NCBI RefSeq assembly: GCF_910589235.1
Contig: NC_060956.1
Span: forward strand, 8,873,999-8,937,998
Source: Vespa crabro
Lineage: Eukaryota > Arthropoda > Insecta > Hymenoptera > Vespidae
Direction: 5' to 3'
Length of the DNA: 64,000 nt
The translations under genes and the position numbers were made by a program. Positions 10,560 to 20,809 of the stretch are shown piece by piece. The notes under the pieces were generated by a model. It made no database searches. It was not told the DNA's origin and saw only the letters and a program-made list of their open reading frames with translations. Within the stretch, counting starts at the first letter, position 1. The number at the start of each line of letters is the position of its first letter.

Positions 10560-12946
10560 CTAAAAGGATAGACCTCGATGAGTTCCAAGTGCTCCATTTT
10601 GGTGGATATCCATTACCGATGGAACATATTAAATCGTACTAAACAAAGGTAATACTGAGGAAAATCGCCTCACCGAGATCACCCAATTAGATTTCTTATT
10701 TGCTATGTTATTATAAAAAGATAACTTTTCGCGCGAGTAAAACTTGGACGACTTGCCTTGCATCCGGTTCAAACGAAAAAAATTTGAGAGCGATATATTG
10801 TGCTTTTATTTATTTTCTCGATAATCACATGCGTATTCGTACAAGGATATGCAGGTCTTACATTGTCCTCGGAAGCCTGATGTATCTTTAATTGCATATT
10901 TGAAACGGGCAATCAACGAAGATCGATTTAAGTAGCATGCAAATGGCAACGCCGTGTTCCAATTGGATCACTCATGAGGTGTCGCTCGTAAGGTCGATCG
11001 CGTTTCAGGTTCATGTCAACACAAGGTCAGCCTTACTCTAAGAACACTGAAAGGGAGAGCAGGAAGCACACTCACACCTGACCCCAGTGAAACTCGTCAA
11101 TTGCCAATTATTTAAATTTCTGCATGAATTAGAATTGCTCTGCAAAAAGTATTTTCGATAGTCATTCAATTCTTTTTTCTCCGTCACGGTTCTGCTCTGA
11201 CATGGTCATTGACAACAGTTCGCTACAAAGCTGCCCACCTGAGGCTGGCGAAAGTTGATCAATATGGCGGATTTTTGGTGATCGAGTATACCAGTCCGAA
11301 AAACTTACGCTACTGTAACAAGATTTACGCCGATGAAAGCCTCGTAAATGGACAAGTCTTCTCCCGCACAATTATGAAAGCACTTTTCATCATGATTTTG
11401 TCATCCCTTTTCGTAGGGGTCGGGTCGAAATGGGAGGAAATGAAAAAGTTCATTCAACACGAAACTTATCTACACACTTTGATATAACGTATTGTATTAC
11501 AAAACCAATATATATTTACGCATGTAAAAAAGACATAAATGGAGTAAAAGAGAAAGGGTGACAGACAGAGTCATCTTATGAGAAAAACATAAGGTTATAT
11601 CATACTCATGTAAAAGCTAGTATCAGCAGTTATATCGAGTATACAAAATGGCTCAACTAGGAAGGAGGGTTTTCTAGAAGTATGTTCGATGACGCAAAAA
11701 CACCTAAGAAGCCACTACGAATCACCGACACGCAATGGTACAAAACCCCCATATAAAGTATTCTATACATATATATACATTGATGTATATATATGATTTT
11801 TACAACAAATTGGACAATTAATGTAGACGCTTTGATTTTATACATATGTATAAAGATATATGGTACGTTCGCCAGGAATTTGTAATCCAAGATGAAAATG
11901 AAAATAAATGATCAAACGGATGAGAATCATCTAGCGAGAACAATTCCTGTGTTTCTTGATTACTCTTAATTGTTAATCGATAACAATTTATGAATTTTTA
12001 CGAGAAAACTATTATTGGTTAGATTAGAGTAAAAGGATTCAGTGATGTGTACATATGTAGTATACTTGTGTGTAGCGTGCGTTCGTGCGTGCTGCATCGC
12101 TGTTTTCATATACAAAATATATACCAAATGCGATGTCAACATTTAAATATTTTAGTTATTTATGATTTTATGGATAAAATGTACAGGACAAAGTTTTACA
12201 TTATTTTAAGGTGCACATTTGACGATGAAAAGAATTTTTTCTTAAGCTTATTTTTTTACAAGATCTCAAAATCGTCAGCATTTTTTTGTTTCAAAGAATT
12301 GCTATAATTTTTTACATGAATTGATTCTGTATATGCCATACTGAATAAAAAAGTATTAGAGTATAATGTCGAAAAATAATTAATTCTCGATGTATTTTAG
12401 AAAAATGTTTGAAAATACAATTGTAACAAACTATTTTTTGGTTGAAGTTAAAAAAAACAGTAAAAAAGATGAAAGATTGAAGGTGAACTACATACTCACG
12501 ATCATATTTTTTTCGCAACTGCACTTGCACATGCATTATTGCAGTTGCCAAAAAAAGTATAATCACTCATTTTTTCCTGTAATAGTTCTTTCTAACCTTA
12601 ACCAAAAAAGATATGATTTGTTACAGTTACGTGAATTATCAGATAATTTTTAAAAATATCTCGCGAACTAATAATTTATGATGTTGTACCCTAATATTGT
12701 TCTATTCAGAAAAACATGAAGAATCAATTAATGCAAAAAGATTGTAAAGTTCTATTTAAAAAAATACCGATGATCTTGAGATCTCATAAAAAGGTGACTT
12801 GGAAAAAACTTCTTTCTGCTGTTAGATAATCTGTCTCTTGAAATAATATAACTTTGTATATTTTCTACATAAAACTATAAATAACGAAGATATTTAGATG
12901 TTCTTATTTAAATACTGCATTTGGTATATGTATATAATCTGAACGT

Positions 12947-12976
12947 CGATGTCAATGTCAATGTCAATGTCAATGC
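12947..12976. repeat. Hexanucleotide tandem repeat next to a splice donor
   Basis: About five copies of a TGTCAA unit on the plus strand (ATTGAC on the minus strand), starting within about 15 nt of the GC donor of the intron that splits finger 3. Confidence 0.9.
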
Positions 12977-12984
12977 TGCCTTGC

Positions 12985-13125
12985 CTTCTGTGGGTAGCGT
13001 AGTTCCCCGAGACATGACCCATGCCATCACAGGACGACGTGGGGCACTGTATCAGCTCCTTGCCGTCGCGGCCACGAGGGGCGGGCCGAGGTGCAAAATT
13101 CAACGTGTGCCTCCTTATATTCATA
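12985..13125 (-). CDS. MYT1: MYT1-family transcription factor, first part of zinc finger 3
   Basis: Acceptor CCGTGCAG, phase 2 in; non-canonical donor AAG|GCAAGG, phase 2 out. The exon begins with a basic linker ([20 protein letters not shown]) and then finger 3, [19 protein letters not shown], whose final Cys lies in the exon starting at 10257. All other exons of this gene use GT. The length (141 nt) and phase fit both neighbours exactly, and the downstream exon restores Ser-Leu-Ser-Gly-Cys, which validates the GC donor. Confidence 0.95.
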
Positions 13126-13417
13126 CTGCACGGAACAAGATGAACAATAAAACAATCTCTCCGCGATTGCTCGTCTCACTTATGTGCCTGCCATCCGAGC
13201 TACGAAAAAATCGCGTGTTGTAACTCGCTAAACCATAACTAGCGTTGAACGCGTGTAATAGTTTATTTCCAACAATAACCGTAGATAATCTAACCGGACA
13301 ACTTCGGCCGACGCAAGCTACCCGAAAAGTATTTCTCTTATGAAACGGTAGTTTACACATTACATCGTGTGCGAGCAAATCTCTAACTGAACACGCTATC
13401 ATCCGAGAAAAAGAAAA

Positions 13418-13423
<6 letters not shown>

Positions 13424-13469
<46 letters not shown>

Positions 13470-13506
13470 AAAGGAGTAGGTGTTGAGAGAGAGAGAGAGA
13501 GAGAGA
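13424..13506. repeat. (GA)n microsatellite pair with duplicated spacer
   Basis: GA runs at 13424-13464 and 13485-13506, followed by near-identical GAAAAGGAGTAGGTGT segments, suggesting a local tandem duplication of about 45 bp. Confidence 0.9.
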
Positions 13507-14518
13507 AAAGAGAAAAGGAGTAGGTGTAGAGAGAAAGAGAGCGAGATACAATAGCGAGAAGTTTTATTGCGTTCTGCAACTTTTCTCGGAAAGGGGACTG
13601 CCTGCTACTATTGCTGCTTCTACCGATGCTCCTCTTCGCATTTGCGATCACAAGCAACGATATATGAAACAGCCGAGAAAAATGCTCCCCTTCTTTTCAC
13701 GGAGAAAGAGAAGGAATACGCGTAGGAGGAGGAGAAAAGAGGGACGAAAGGAGAACACGTGGATCGGAATCGATGAAAGCAGACGATTCATTCCTACTTC
13801 GCTCGTCTCCTCCTGGTCTCGTAGATGGGCGAACTCACCGTGGGCTATGAGATGCCCTGAAAACCTCGATGACCCTTGAGTGGCCACGATATTGCTGGGA
13901 AACCGAGCCAGCGGACGCGGACTTGAGTGCAATTCACTGGTTCGCCCCCGGCTTTGCCCTATCTGCCATCCTGTTTTCTAGTCTTCGTCTCTAACCGCTT
14001 TCCTCTACCTTTGCCGTATATCTAACTACATACGTTGTTAAATTCCTGACTCCAAGGAACCTATTTTTATAGAATCCTTTCTGGAATTTAATCCGTGCCC
14101 ATTGTTCGGTGAGCTCGAAACAGATAGGTATTTAACCTAATGAAAGTAATTTCTTTTGGATTGAAATCAGAACCATTTTCTTATTAGCAAAATGCAAGAT
14201 ATTCGAAAAGTATTGTCGTGAAACTTAGTATAAATATTTCATGAATATATGAATGTAGTGAAAATTATGACTCAGTGTCGGTACGTCAAATTTTGTATAA
14301 GTAAAGTGTATGAAAGGAACGAATCCAGTTGTAGCTAAGACATTGTTCCGAGCTTTAACTCTAACGGGACAGCGGCTATAGCCCTATAATCCAGTGCGGT
14401 AGCAACTACCTCGCCTTCCCTTTCAACCTTATCCTCCCTTGGCAGCTCACCACCTCTACCTATACTTTGGCTTGTCCTCTCTACTATGCTTCTCTTCTCT
14501 TCTCTTTCTCCTCCACTT

Positions 14519-14633
14519 CTCTGTCTCTCTCTCTTTCTCTCTCTTTCTCTCTCTCTGTCTCTCTCTCTATCTCTCTTTCTCTCTCTTTCTCTCTCTCTCT
14601 CTGTCTCTCTCTCTCTATCTCTCTTTCTCTCTA
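14519..14633. repeat. (CT)n microsatellite, interrupted
   Basis: Pyrimidine tract of CT dinucleotides with TT, GT and AT interruptions, inside an intron of the minus-strand gene. Confidence 0.95.
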
Positions 14634-15132
14634 CCTCTTATATGCCTCGAATCGCGCCTTCTATGCCATACCACCAAGCTTTACGTCAATTAGAATAAGG
14701 TTGGCACTTTCGGTACGAAGAGTAATTACTTTAATTAACAAAATGGAGGTAGGTATGCGTAGCCTCTCCCCTTGCACCGTCCGTCGATGTTAGCCGTCGC
14801 CTTTCCGCCTTTTCGAGCTTCGGGCGCGAATATATCGCGAGAGAGATTCGCGCGACCCTTTCCGCAAGGCAAGTACCAAATATATAGATCTTCTCGTGCG
14901 AAATTGTCCTATGAGTGTTGCTTTTCTATTTATCTTATAAGAATATTTTATTATATATTTGTCACGTCTCTATTGTTATTATTATTGGACGTATGTTCGA
15001 CTTGAAATAGAACTTAATTCATTACAAATGATGAGCAGACTCTTACAACTACCGAAAAATAAAGTACAATTCCTTTAATGGATGAATTTTGGAGAATCGT
15101 AGGTAAATGTGATCGTATTGTATATTTCTTAC

Positions 15133-15373
15133 CTGTCATCTTTACCAGATGGTTTATCGAGAGGTCCGACGGTATGTTGTGGCGGCGGCATACTGTAACA
15201 CGGTGCTGGGGTATAACCTGCTGGAATTTGGTATCCAGAAGTTACTGGACCTGCAGGATAAGTTCCACCACAATTATAACCAGCGGTGGGGTAGGGAGTA
15301 TAAGTGTTTCCAGGATATTCTGGCTGTACACCAGCCATACCGTAACCTGGATGTGGGCTCATAGGTCCATATC
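15133..15373 (-). CDS. MYT1: MYT1-family transcription factor, Tyr/Pro/Gly-rich linker exon
   Basis: Acceptor TTGTTCATAG (phase 1), donor AG|GTAAGA (phase 2). It encodes about 80 residues rich in Tyr, Pro and Gly (Gly-Tyr-Gly-Pro-Met, Gly-Tyr-Asn-Cys-Gly-Gly, several Pro-Ala-Gly-Tyr-type repeats), a low-complexity prion-like composition in the linker between finger pairs 1-2 and 3-4. No folded domain is visible. Confidence 0.92.
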
Positions 15374-16023
15374 CTATGAACAAAATATCATATCAAATAT
15401 GATTAATACAATGATTAAAATTCAAATATTGTATGTATTCTGCTTTATAGAAGAACAGAAAAACGTAGACAAGACTTTATTCAAATGAACTTAATTTTAC
15501 TACACAGTATGAATTTCATTAATAAAAAAAATTACTTTTTACTTCACTAGAATACGCATCTAATGCTTAGAATGTTATATAGAACACGACGGACTAAAGA
15601 AAGATAAAAAAACGAAAAGGATAAAGGTGTGTCGCGCGAGCAACGAGTTGCTTGATTAACCGTTGTATAATCTACACGTTTATTTACTGGCAAGAATTCA
15701 TTTCGTTGTGAGAGAAAAAACGTGAAGTGCAAATAGCCGACGGATGGAAGGACGGTGTGCGCGACGTTGCAGGAACACGTTGATGGCGAACGAACATGGT
15801 AGTGTGCGCTCGAATGTTTCAATTTCAATAACTACTCCCCAGCGTCTGAGTCCGGACAATATTGGCCGCACCGGACTTTTGCCAGCTTCGTGTACGCGAA
15901 ATATTGATAATTAACAATGGCCGTGTACCGTCACGGTGGGTGGTTCGATATGGAAGGGTGTACTGTGAACGTCCAGAATGAAAGAGAGTGAGCGAGTGTC
16001 TATGTACGTGTGTACGGGAGAGA

Positions 16024-16069
<46 letters not shown>

Positions 16070-16670
16070 AAGAGAGAGAAAGAAAAAGCGTGAGAGAAAA
16101 TGGGAGAAAGAGAGAGAAAGAAAGAGCGTGAGAGAAAATGGGAGAAAGAGATGGGGAATATGAGAGATAAAGAGCAAAAGAGACAGAGGGGACGCGTAGG
16201 TGGTTTGGAATGCCAAGGCACGAAGAGACCGAGGAAAATGAGAGTTGGGCCATAGGTGCCTATTATGGCAGTCGTGTACTGTTCTGGCGAATTTTTATTC
16301 GACGGTTGTAACCACGTATCTCTCTCTCACCCTCCTACGTTTCTCATGCTTCTCGAAACCCCGAGGGCGTCGCACTCTTTGTTCTCTTCCGCGCGTTTCA
16401 TCCACGAACTTTCTCTTTGCCACCCTTACTATTATCGGTAGATATAACACACATCGACGTAACGACAAGCTAACATTTCATGTTATGGTACCTTGTTATA
16501 ATCGACTATCTTTCATCACTGTGAACTTTTTACATACGAAAGTGATAACTTGACTTCTTTAAACATCAACCCGAAGAAAGATATCAGTAGGTAGTATACA
16601 ATTAAGAGTTATAATTTATTTTATAATTTATTAGTGTTCGAGCTATGATAGAGATAATGCAATAACTCAC
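15374..16670 (-). other. MYT1: Intron of the MYT1-family gene in the linker region
   Basis: About 1.3 kb, GTGAGT donor, phase 1. Contains a large (GA)n tract at 16018-16173. ORFs over that tract on both strands are repeat artefacts. Confidence 0.88.
16018..16173. repeat. (GA)n microsatellite with a duplicated degenerate unit
   Basis: GA-rich tract; a segment containing AAAGCGTGAGAGAAAATGGG is followed by a near copy (about 16085-16145). Confidence 0.9.
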
Positions 16671-16942
16671 CAGTAGGATCTCGGTAAGCGTCCATATAGT
16701 GGGAACCTCCACTGTCGGGAGTGCTTTCACGACTATATGCAGCAACGTGCACACCGGGTGGTGGGAATCCTGGGACAGGCCTGATTCCTGGACCCCCACT
16801 GAAGTTGACTGGTTCGTTCGCCGTAGAGAAATCCACGGGTTCGGTTTGTTCCTCGATTGGTCGTGGTGCCGGAAAGCCTGGACCTACTGGAACCGCTACG
16901 GCTTCTCCATGACCCGTGGAGTATTGAGGACTTGGTGCACCA
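16671..16942 (-). CDS. MYT1: MYT1-family transcription factor, linker exon with DFS/NFS repeat
   Basis: Acceptor TTTTTCTAG (phase 2), donor CTG|GTGAGT (phase 1). Encodes 90 residues, Pro/Gly/Val-rich, with the repeated motif Glu-Pro-Val-Asp-Phe-Ser followed after four residues by Glu-Pro-Val-Asn-Phe-Ser. A Tyr/Ser/Asp-containing end (Gly-Gly-Ser-His-Tyr-Met-Asp-Ala-Tyr) follows. The Asp-Phe-Ser repeats resemble short cofactor-docking motifs found in the linker of MYT1 proteins; the partner is not deducible here. Confidence 0.93.
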
Positions 16943-17022
16943 CTAGAAAAATAAAATACATCGAATCATTTACATTTTTATAAAAATAAATAATATTTCA
17001 ATTTTTTTGATTAAATAATTAC

Positions 17023-17183
17023 CTATGGAGTCTATTCACGCTAAGGTCCAATGTTTGGCCTTGAGGACTAGGGACTTGAGGACTGGCAGTCAAGTGAGGA
17101 CTCGCAGCAGCTTGCGGGCTGCCTCCGACAGTTTGACCTCCTCCATATTGCGGACTGAGGCTGCTCGATCCATAAGGAGGAGC
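17023..17183 (-). CDS. MYT1: MYT1-family transcription factor, linker exon with LDLS motif
   Basis: Acceptor ATTTCCAG (phase 0), donor AG|GTAATT (phase 2). Ser/Pro/Gln-rich, with three Ser-Pro-Gln or Ser-Pro-His repeats and ending in Thr-Leu-Asp-Leu-Ser-Val-Asn-Arg-Leu. Leu-Asp-Leu-Ser resembles the CtBP corepressor docking motif (PxDLS) but lacks the leading Pro, so that reading is tentative. Confidence 0.93.
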
Positions 17184-17260
17184 CTGGAAATAATTTTAAC
17201 AAGTCGTATAAATATTCTTTCACAAATGCATTTTACAAATATTGCAAAATTTTGATTAAC

Positions 17261-17379
17261 CTGTGGACTGGTCGAAGTAACACTTGACGTGGATAGATCC
17301 ATCACTGAACCACCTGGAGATGTTGGCGGACCACCCGGCTTTTGCATTTGTTGAACTTGTGCTACTGTCACGCATTTTA
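17261..17379 (-). CDS. MYT1: MYT1-family transcription factor, linker exon with MDLS motif
   Basis: Phase 1 in, phase 0 out (CAG|GTTAAT). Three in-frame acceptors are possible: the exon could start at 17379, at 17364 (after GTGACAG) or slightly later, differing by a short Lys-Cys-Val-Thr-containing segment. The common part encodes Gln-Val-Gln-Gln-Met-Gln-Lys-Pro-Gly-Gly-Pro-Pro and Ser-Val-Met-Asp-Leu-Ser-Thr-Ser, a second DLS motif. The 17364 start gives the cleaner protein. Confidence 0.85.
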
Positions 17380-17486
17380 CTAACATACAAATAATTAAAA
17401 TGATCGTGAATAATTGTTGATATTGTAAGAAGAAAATTTGATATAGTAAGAAAAAATAAATGTTCTTATAAATAAATAATACCTAC

Positions 17487-18578
17487 CATCCTCTGTTTTC
17501 ATCATGCCTGCTGCCGTAGCTGCAGCCATAACCATTTGATGTTGTTGTGCGGCGGCTGCAGCTTCCTGATGATAAACGCGTTCCTGTTCCTCGGGCGTCA
17601 TGCCGGTCTGCCCCAAATAATACATATTCGATCTTGAATGCAGCTGCTGTTGTTGTTGCTGTTGTTGTTGTTGCTGCTGCTGTTGCTGTTGTTGTTGTTG
17701 CTGCTGCTGTTGAGCTTGAATTGGGGCACAAGTTTGTGCATCGTATCTTTCGTATGCTGACGTAGTACCTGGATCGTACGGTCGATGATTAGCAGCGTTG
17801 GCTATTGCATTTTCGTAACCTCTCGCAGCGGCGATCTCATTCGAATAAGTAACTACAGGTCGTGCGATATTGGTTGCTCCTGGATGTATATATGCTCTCG
17901 CATGTTCGGCAGATCTGTGATGATAAAGTTCTTCACTAGTAGTGGCAGCTGCTGCTGCGGCAGCAGCAGCAGCCATCATTGCTGAAGACTCGTATGGTGA
18001 TCTTTGTGACATTTGATGGCTCATTCTTGTATCTTCGACCATTGGCATGGGATAAGCGACGGTCGGTTGCATCGGCAAAACATGATGTGTTGGATGTTGA
18101 TTAGGATGATGTATACTTCCTCCTATAGTACCTCTTGAGCCCATTGCATCCATTGATGACAATGAAGAGGAATTTGAGTCTTGATTCATATAAGAGTCAT
18201 ATGTAGGTCGAACTGTTGGTGGTGGAGGAGGTGGTGGCGAATTCACACGGCATGATACAGTATCTTCCGTTTTAGGTACCAACAGGTCTGATGTATTTTG
18301 ACCTCTACTTGGTAAAGGATTGCAGCAACTACCACTGGCAGTCATGTTCTCGGTCTTAGGAACTATCTTGCTTGGGCGAGAAGGTGGACTTTCCTCTGAT
18401 GTTTTCGGAGGCTTCACATTTATCCCTGTGCTTTTCGTCGAAGCATAATAGTCGTAAGTCAAGGAACTTATCACTGGCTTTGTATCTTGACCCGCTGACG
18501 AGTACTGCGAATAGGATTTGCTGTCCATTGATGGTGGCAGTAGATTTGTGCTGATATATTCTGGAGGTATTCCTGACA
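17487..18578 (-). CDS. MYT1: MYT1-family transcription factor, long linker exon with polyQ and polyA
   Basis: A 1,092-nt exon (about residues 741-1104). The acceptor is ambiguous between 18578 and 18572, both in frame (AATAG-TGTCAG). It is Ser/Pro/Tyr-rich, with a Pro7 run, an Ala10 tract (about 17945-17975) and a Gln tract of roughly two dozen residues encoded by mixed CAA/CAG (about 17641-17711). Two Lys-Thr-Glu motifs and a terminal Met-Met-Lys-Thr-Glu-Asp could be sumoylation-type sites, by inference. Donor G|GTAGGT, phase 1. This is the disordered linker between finger pairs 1-2 and 3-4, usual for the family. Confidence 0.94.
17641..17711. repeat. MYT1: CAA/CAG repeat encoding polyglutamine
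   Basis: Read on the minus strand as a mixture of CAG and CAA, interrupted by one Ala codon. Mixed codons argue for selection on glutamine rather than recent slippage alone. Confidence 0.9.
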
Positions 18579-18713
18579 CTATTGTAAAAAAATGAATCAT
18601 TTGACATATCGTGTTTTAACGAAAAACTCTATAGGAAATAATACTAGGCAGAAATTCAAAAATCGAAATTCGAAGATCGAAAGAAGTTCTTCAATACTAC
18701 ATCGGAATTGCTC

Positions 18714-18716
<3 letters not shown>

Positions 18717-18768
<52 letters not shown>

Positions 18769-18780
18769 ATCTATCTATCT
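18717..18780. repeat. (CT)n and (CTAT)n microsatellite
   Basis: Pure CT run followed by CTAT units, within the 446-bp intron (18579-19024) that follows zinc finger 2. Confidence 0.95.
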
Positions 18781-19024
18781 AAATATTATATGACTTTTAA
18801 ACAGTATTTGTCAAATATATATTACAAAGAATGAACTCGAGATAATTATCGAATTTTTTTTCATAAAACGCAAGATCGAAAATTGGATGTGTGTCCTGTA
18901 ACAACCCACACTCTGTCTACCCCTAACATTTAATCCTTATCTCACAGTAGGGCTTGATGTCATGGCAGGATTTTCTTGACCAGCGAATGGGGCTCGAGCG
19001 AGGGATGCCAATGTTTTACCTTAC

Positions 19025-19183
19025 CTTGTGCCTTGTGTCGTGCTTCGCGTGCGGCCTGCTTATTTGCCGCAGCTATGGGACACCCGGAGAGGCTTCTATG
19101 CGTGTTCCTATTAGAGCTGACATGACCACGGCCGTTGCAACCAGGCGTCGGGCATTTCAAAATAGTCTCATGCATCGCTAGAA
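19025..19183 (-). CDS. MYT1: MYT1-family transcription factor, zinc finger 2 exon
   Basis: Phase 1 in; two in-frame acceptors six bases apart (exon start 19183 or 19177). Encodes complete finger 2 (about 698-722), [15 protein letters not shown] and HRSLSGC, followed by an Ala/Lys/Arg-rich helix ([13 protein letters not shown]). Donor CAAG|GTAAGG, phase 1. Unlike fingers 1, 3 and 5 it is not interrupted by an intron. Confidence 0.96.
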
Positions 19184-20510
19184 CTAGAGAGAACCCAGAG
19201 ACACGTGGCGTCGATCAGACACACACACACACACGGAATATGGAGGAATATTTTTTATGCTTATAAGCTTTTCATATCGAGTACAACCATGTAAACATGG
19301 ATATAGTATTAAATATTTTTATGCATTGAGTATAATTATCACGATTGAGTATTACTCCTATTATCATTCTAAAGAATACAAGGATTATAAGGTAGGATTA
19401 TTATCGATTATCGTGGATATCGGAAGGGTTCCAGATTGATACATTTTAATAAAATAAACAACAGAAAACATGTAAAAATAAAATGTGTAGCATAGAGATT
19501 ATAGGAATACAGGAATAATGAATAATAAGTAAGTTTACACAACGTTATCAATAACGATAAATCAATGTGTAATGACAATCAAATATACCAAGCGGGTAGA
19601 GAGAAACACAAGAGATAAAGATATAATTAATAGAGAGATAAATTATAATGCGATTTGAAGTATTTTGTGTATAGTAAAGCACTGTATATTTTTTGGAAAG
19701 ATACTAGTAGCATAGTAAGGTGTTTAATTTGGTTTCGTACTGTTTAACAATGTGTACCTGTGTTTTAATGTAATGTAAATTATCGAAAAAATATAGCGAA
19801 GGTTGAATTTCCAAAAAGTGACGCGTAAAATATCGATTGCTTGAAATTTCAACGAGTTTCGTTTATACGATGAAGTACATTTAAAGGTACCCCCCTGATT
19901 TGTAACAAGTAAAATATAGCATATATGCAATATCCTATTACGATTTCTAAATGGGTATTAAGAGGCTGACGAAGGAAAAGTCGCAAGGTAATAATACTCA
20001 ATCGCATAATCCTCCGTTCGATAGTTAGACGCATACGGAATGCCGAGGGTCCTTCGCACTTCTCGTGTCTCGAGTTCTCCACAGGTTCGTAGGTACGTCC
20101 AAGAAAACCAAGTTCAAGTGTGGTGATAAAACTCTCTACTATATAATAATAAACTACGAACACAAAAAACGAGATAAATGAAACAGAACAGAACGCAATA
20201 AATAAAGCTCTCTACCCCGCAAACAAAAAGCACAGAAAATGTATAACAAAGACAGACAGACAGACACACATAATGGAACGCAGGCTCGTTTCTTTCTCGT
20301 GTTGATCGTTTTACGATCTCATATGTCGATTTTAATGTATTCGCGAATATATGAAGAAACGTAGTAATGAAACGAGTTTTTAATCTTTCATCATCGAATG
20401 TTTTTAATATATCGCAATTATCGCTCCCTTATTTCGTCGTTTCAAAAAGGCGCTCTCGCAAAAAGAAGATGCACTACGATAAGGAATCTTTTAAATAAAA
20501 AAATACTTAC
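19184..20510 (-). other. MYT1: Intron between fingers 1 and 2
   Basis: 1.3 kb, GTAAGT donor, phase 1. No extra coding signal; contains a short (CA)n run near 19218-19234. Confidence 0.88.
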
Positions 20511-20551
20511 TTTCAGGCGTTAGTTTATCCTTTCGTGGACAACCAGAAAGA
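20511..20551 (-). CDS. MYT1: MYT1-family transcription factor, end of zinc finger 1 (41-nt exon)
   Basis: Acceptor TGTTCACAG, donor GAAA|GTAAGT, phase 2 in and 1 out. It encodes Ser-Leu-Ser-Gly-Cys-Pro-Arg-Lys-Asp-Lys-Leu-Thr-Pro-Glu: the last Cys ligand of finger 1 and a short basic linker. Confidence 0.95.
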
Positions 20552-20736
20552 CTGTGAACAAATAAACATTAACATTAAAGTCTCATTATTGTTTCCATTA
20601 ATTTGAAAGTTCAAATCGATCGTCAAGGTCATTTCTATTCGCTATTGAAATTCGATTTCACTGTAGAGAAACGCGTAGCTGTCTAATCAAACGGGGTAGA
20701 GGGTAAAGCGCGGATTAATTACCGATAATTGCTTAC

Positions 20737-20809
20737 CTGCGGTGATGGGAATAGAGTCCGGTCACGTGACCCTGCCCCGTGCAACCTGGGGTTGGACACT
20801 TGTTGCCTT
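20737..20809 (-). CDS. MYT1: MYT1-family transcription factor, first part of zinc finger 1
   Basis: Acceptor TTGTTACAG (phase 1), donor GCAG|GTAAGC (phase 2). Encodes CPTPGCTGQGHVTGLYSHH and Arg (about residues 654-673). The finger has an additional His directly before the ligand His, which none of the other five fingers has. The intron cuts at the His-Arg/Ser codon. Confidence 0.96.

Larger units (their letters stand above)
10258..12984 (-). other. MYT1: GC-AG intron splitting zinc finger 3
   Basis: A 2.7-kb intron whose donor is AAG|GCAAGG, i.e. a GC rather than GT donor, with a normal CTTTTAG acceptor. Phase 2, cutting the finger at the His-Arg/Ser boundary. Just inside the donor is a TTGACA-type hexamer repeat (about 12947-12975). 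A candidate 42-nt cassette exon lies at 10559-10518. Confidence 0.88.
13126..15132 (-). other. MYT1: Intron of the MYT1-family gene before finger 3
   Basis: 2.0 kb, phase 2, GTAAGA donor. It contains (GA)n runs at 13424-13506, with a duplicated GGAGTAGGTGT segment between and after them, and a long (CT)n tract at 14519-14633. ORFs across these tracts are low-complexity artefacts. Confidence 0.85.

Noticed and set aside
11162..11487. Overlapping ORFs on both strands within the finger 3 intron
   Set aside because: No recognisable domain, no fitting splice sites and opposing ORFs of similar quality.
13121..13657. 178-codon minus-strand ORF
   Set aside because: Driven by (GA)n read as Ser-Leu repeats; overlaps the intron and acceptor of the finger 3 exon in another frame.
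13842..13859. 18-nt frame-neutral segment with GTGAGT donor before finger 3
   Set aside because: Poor pyrimidine tract and very short; likely chance.
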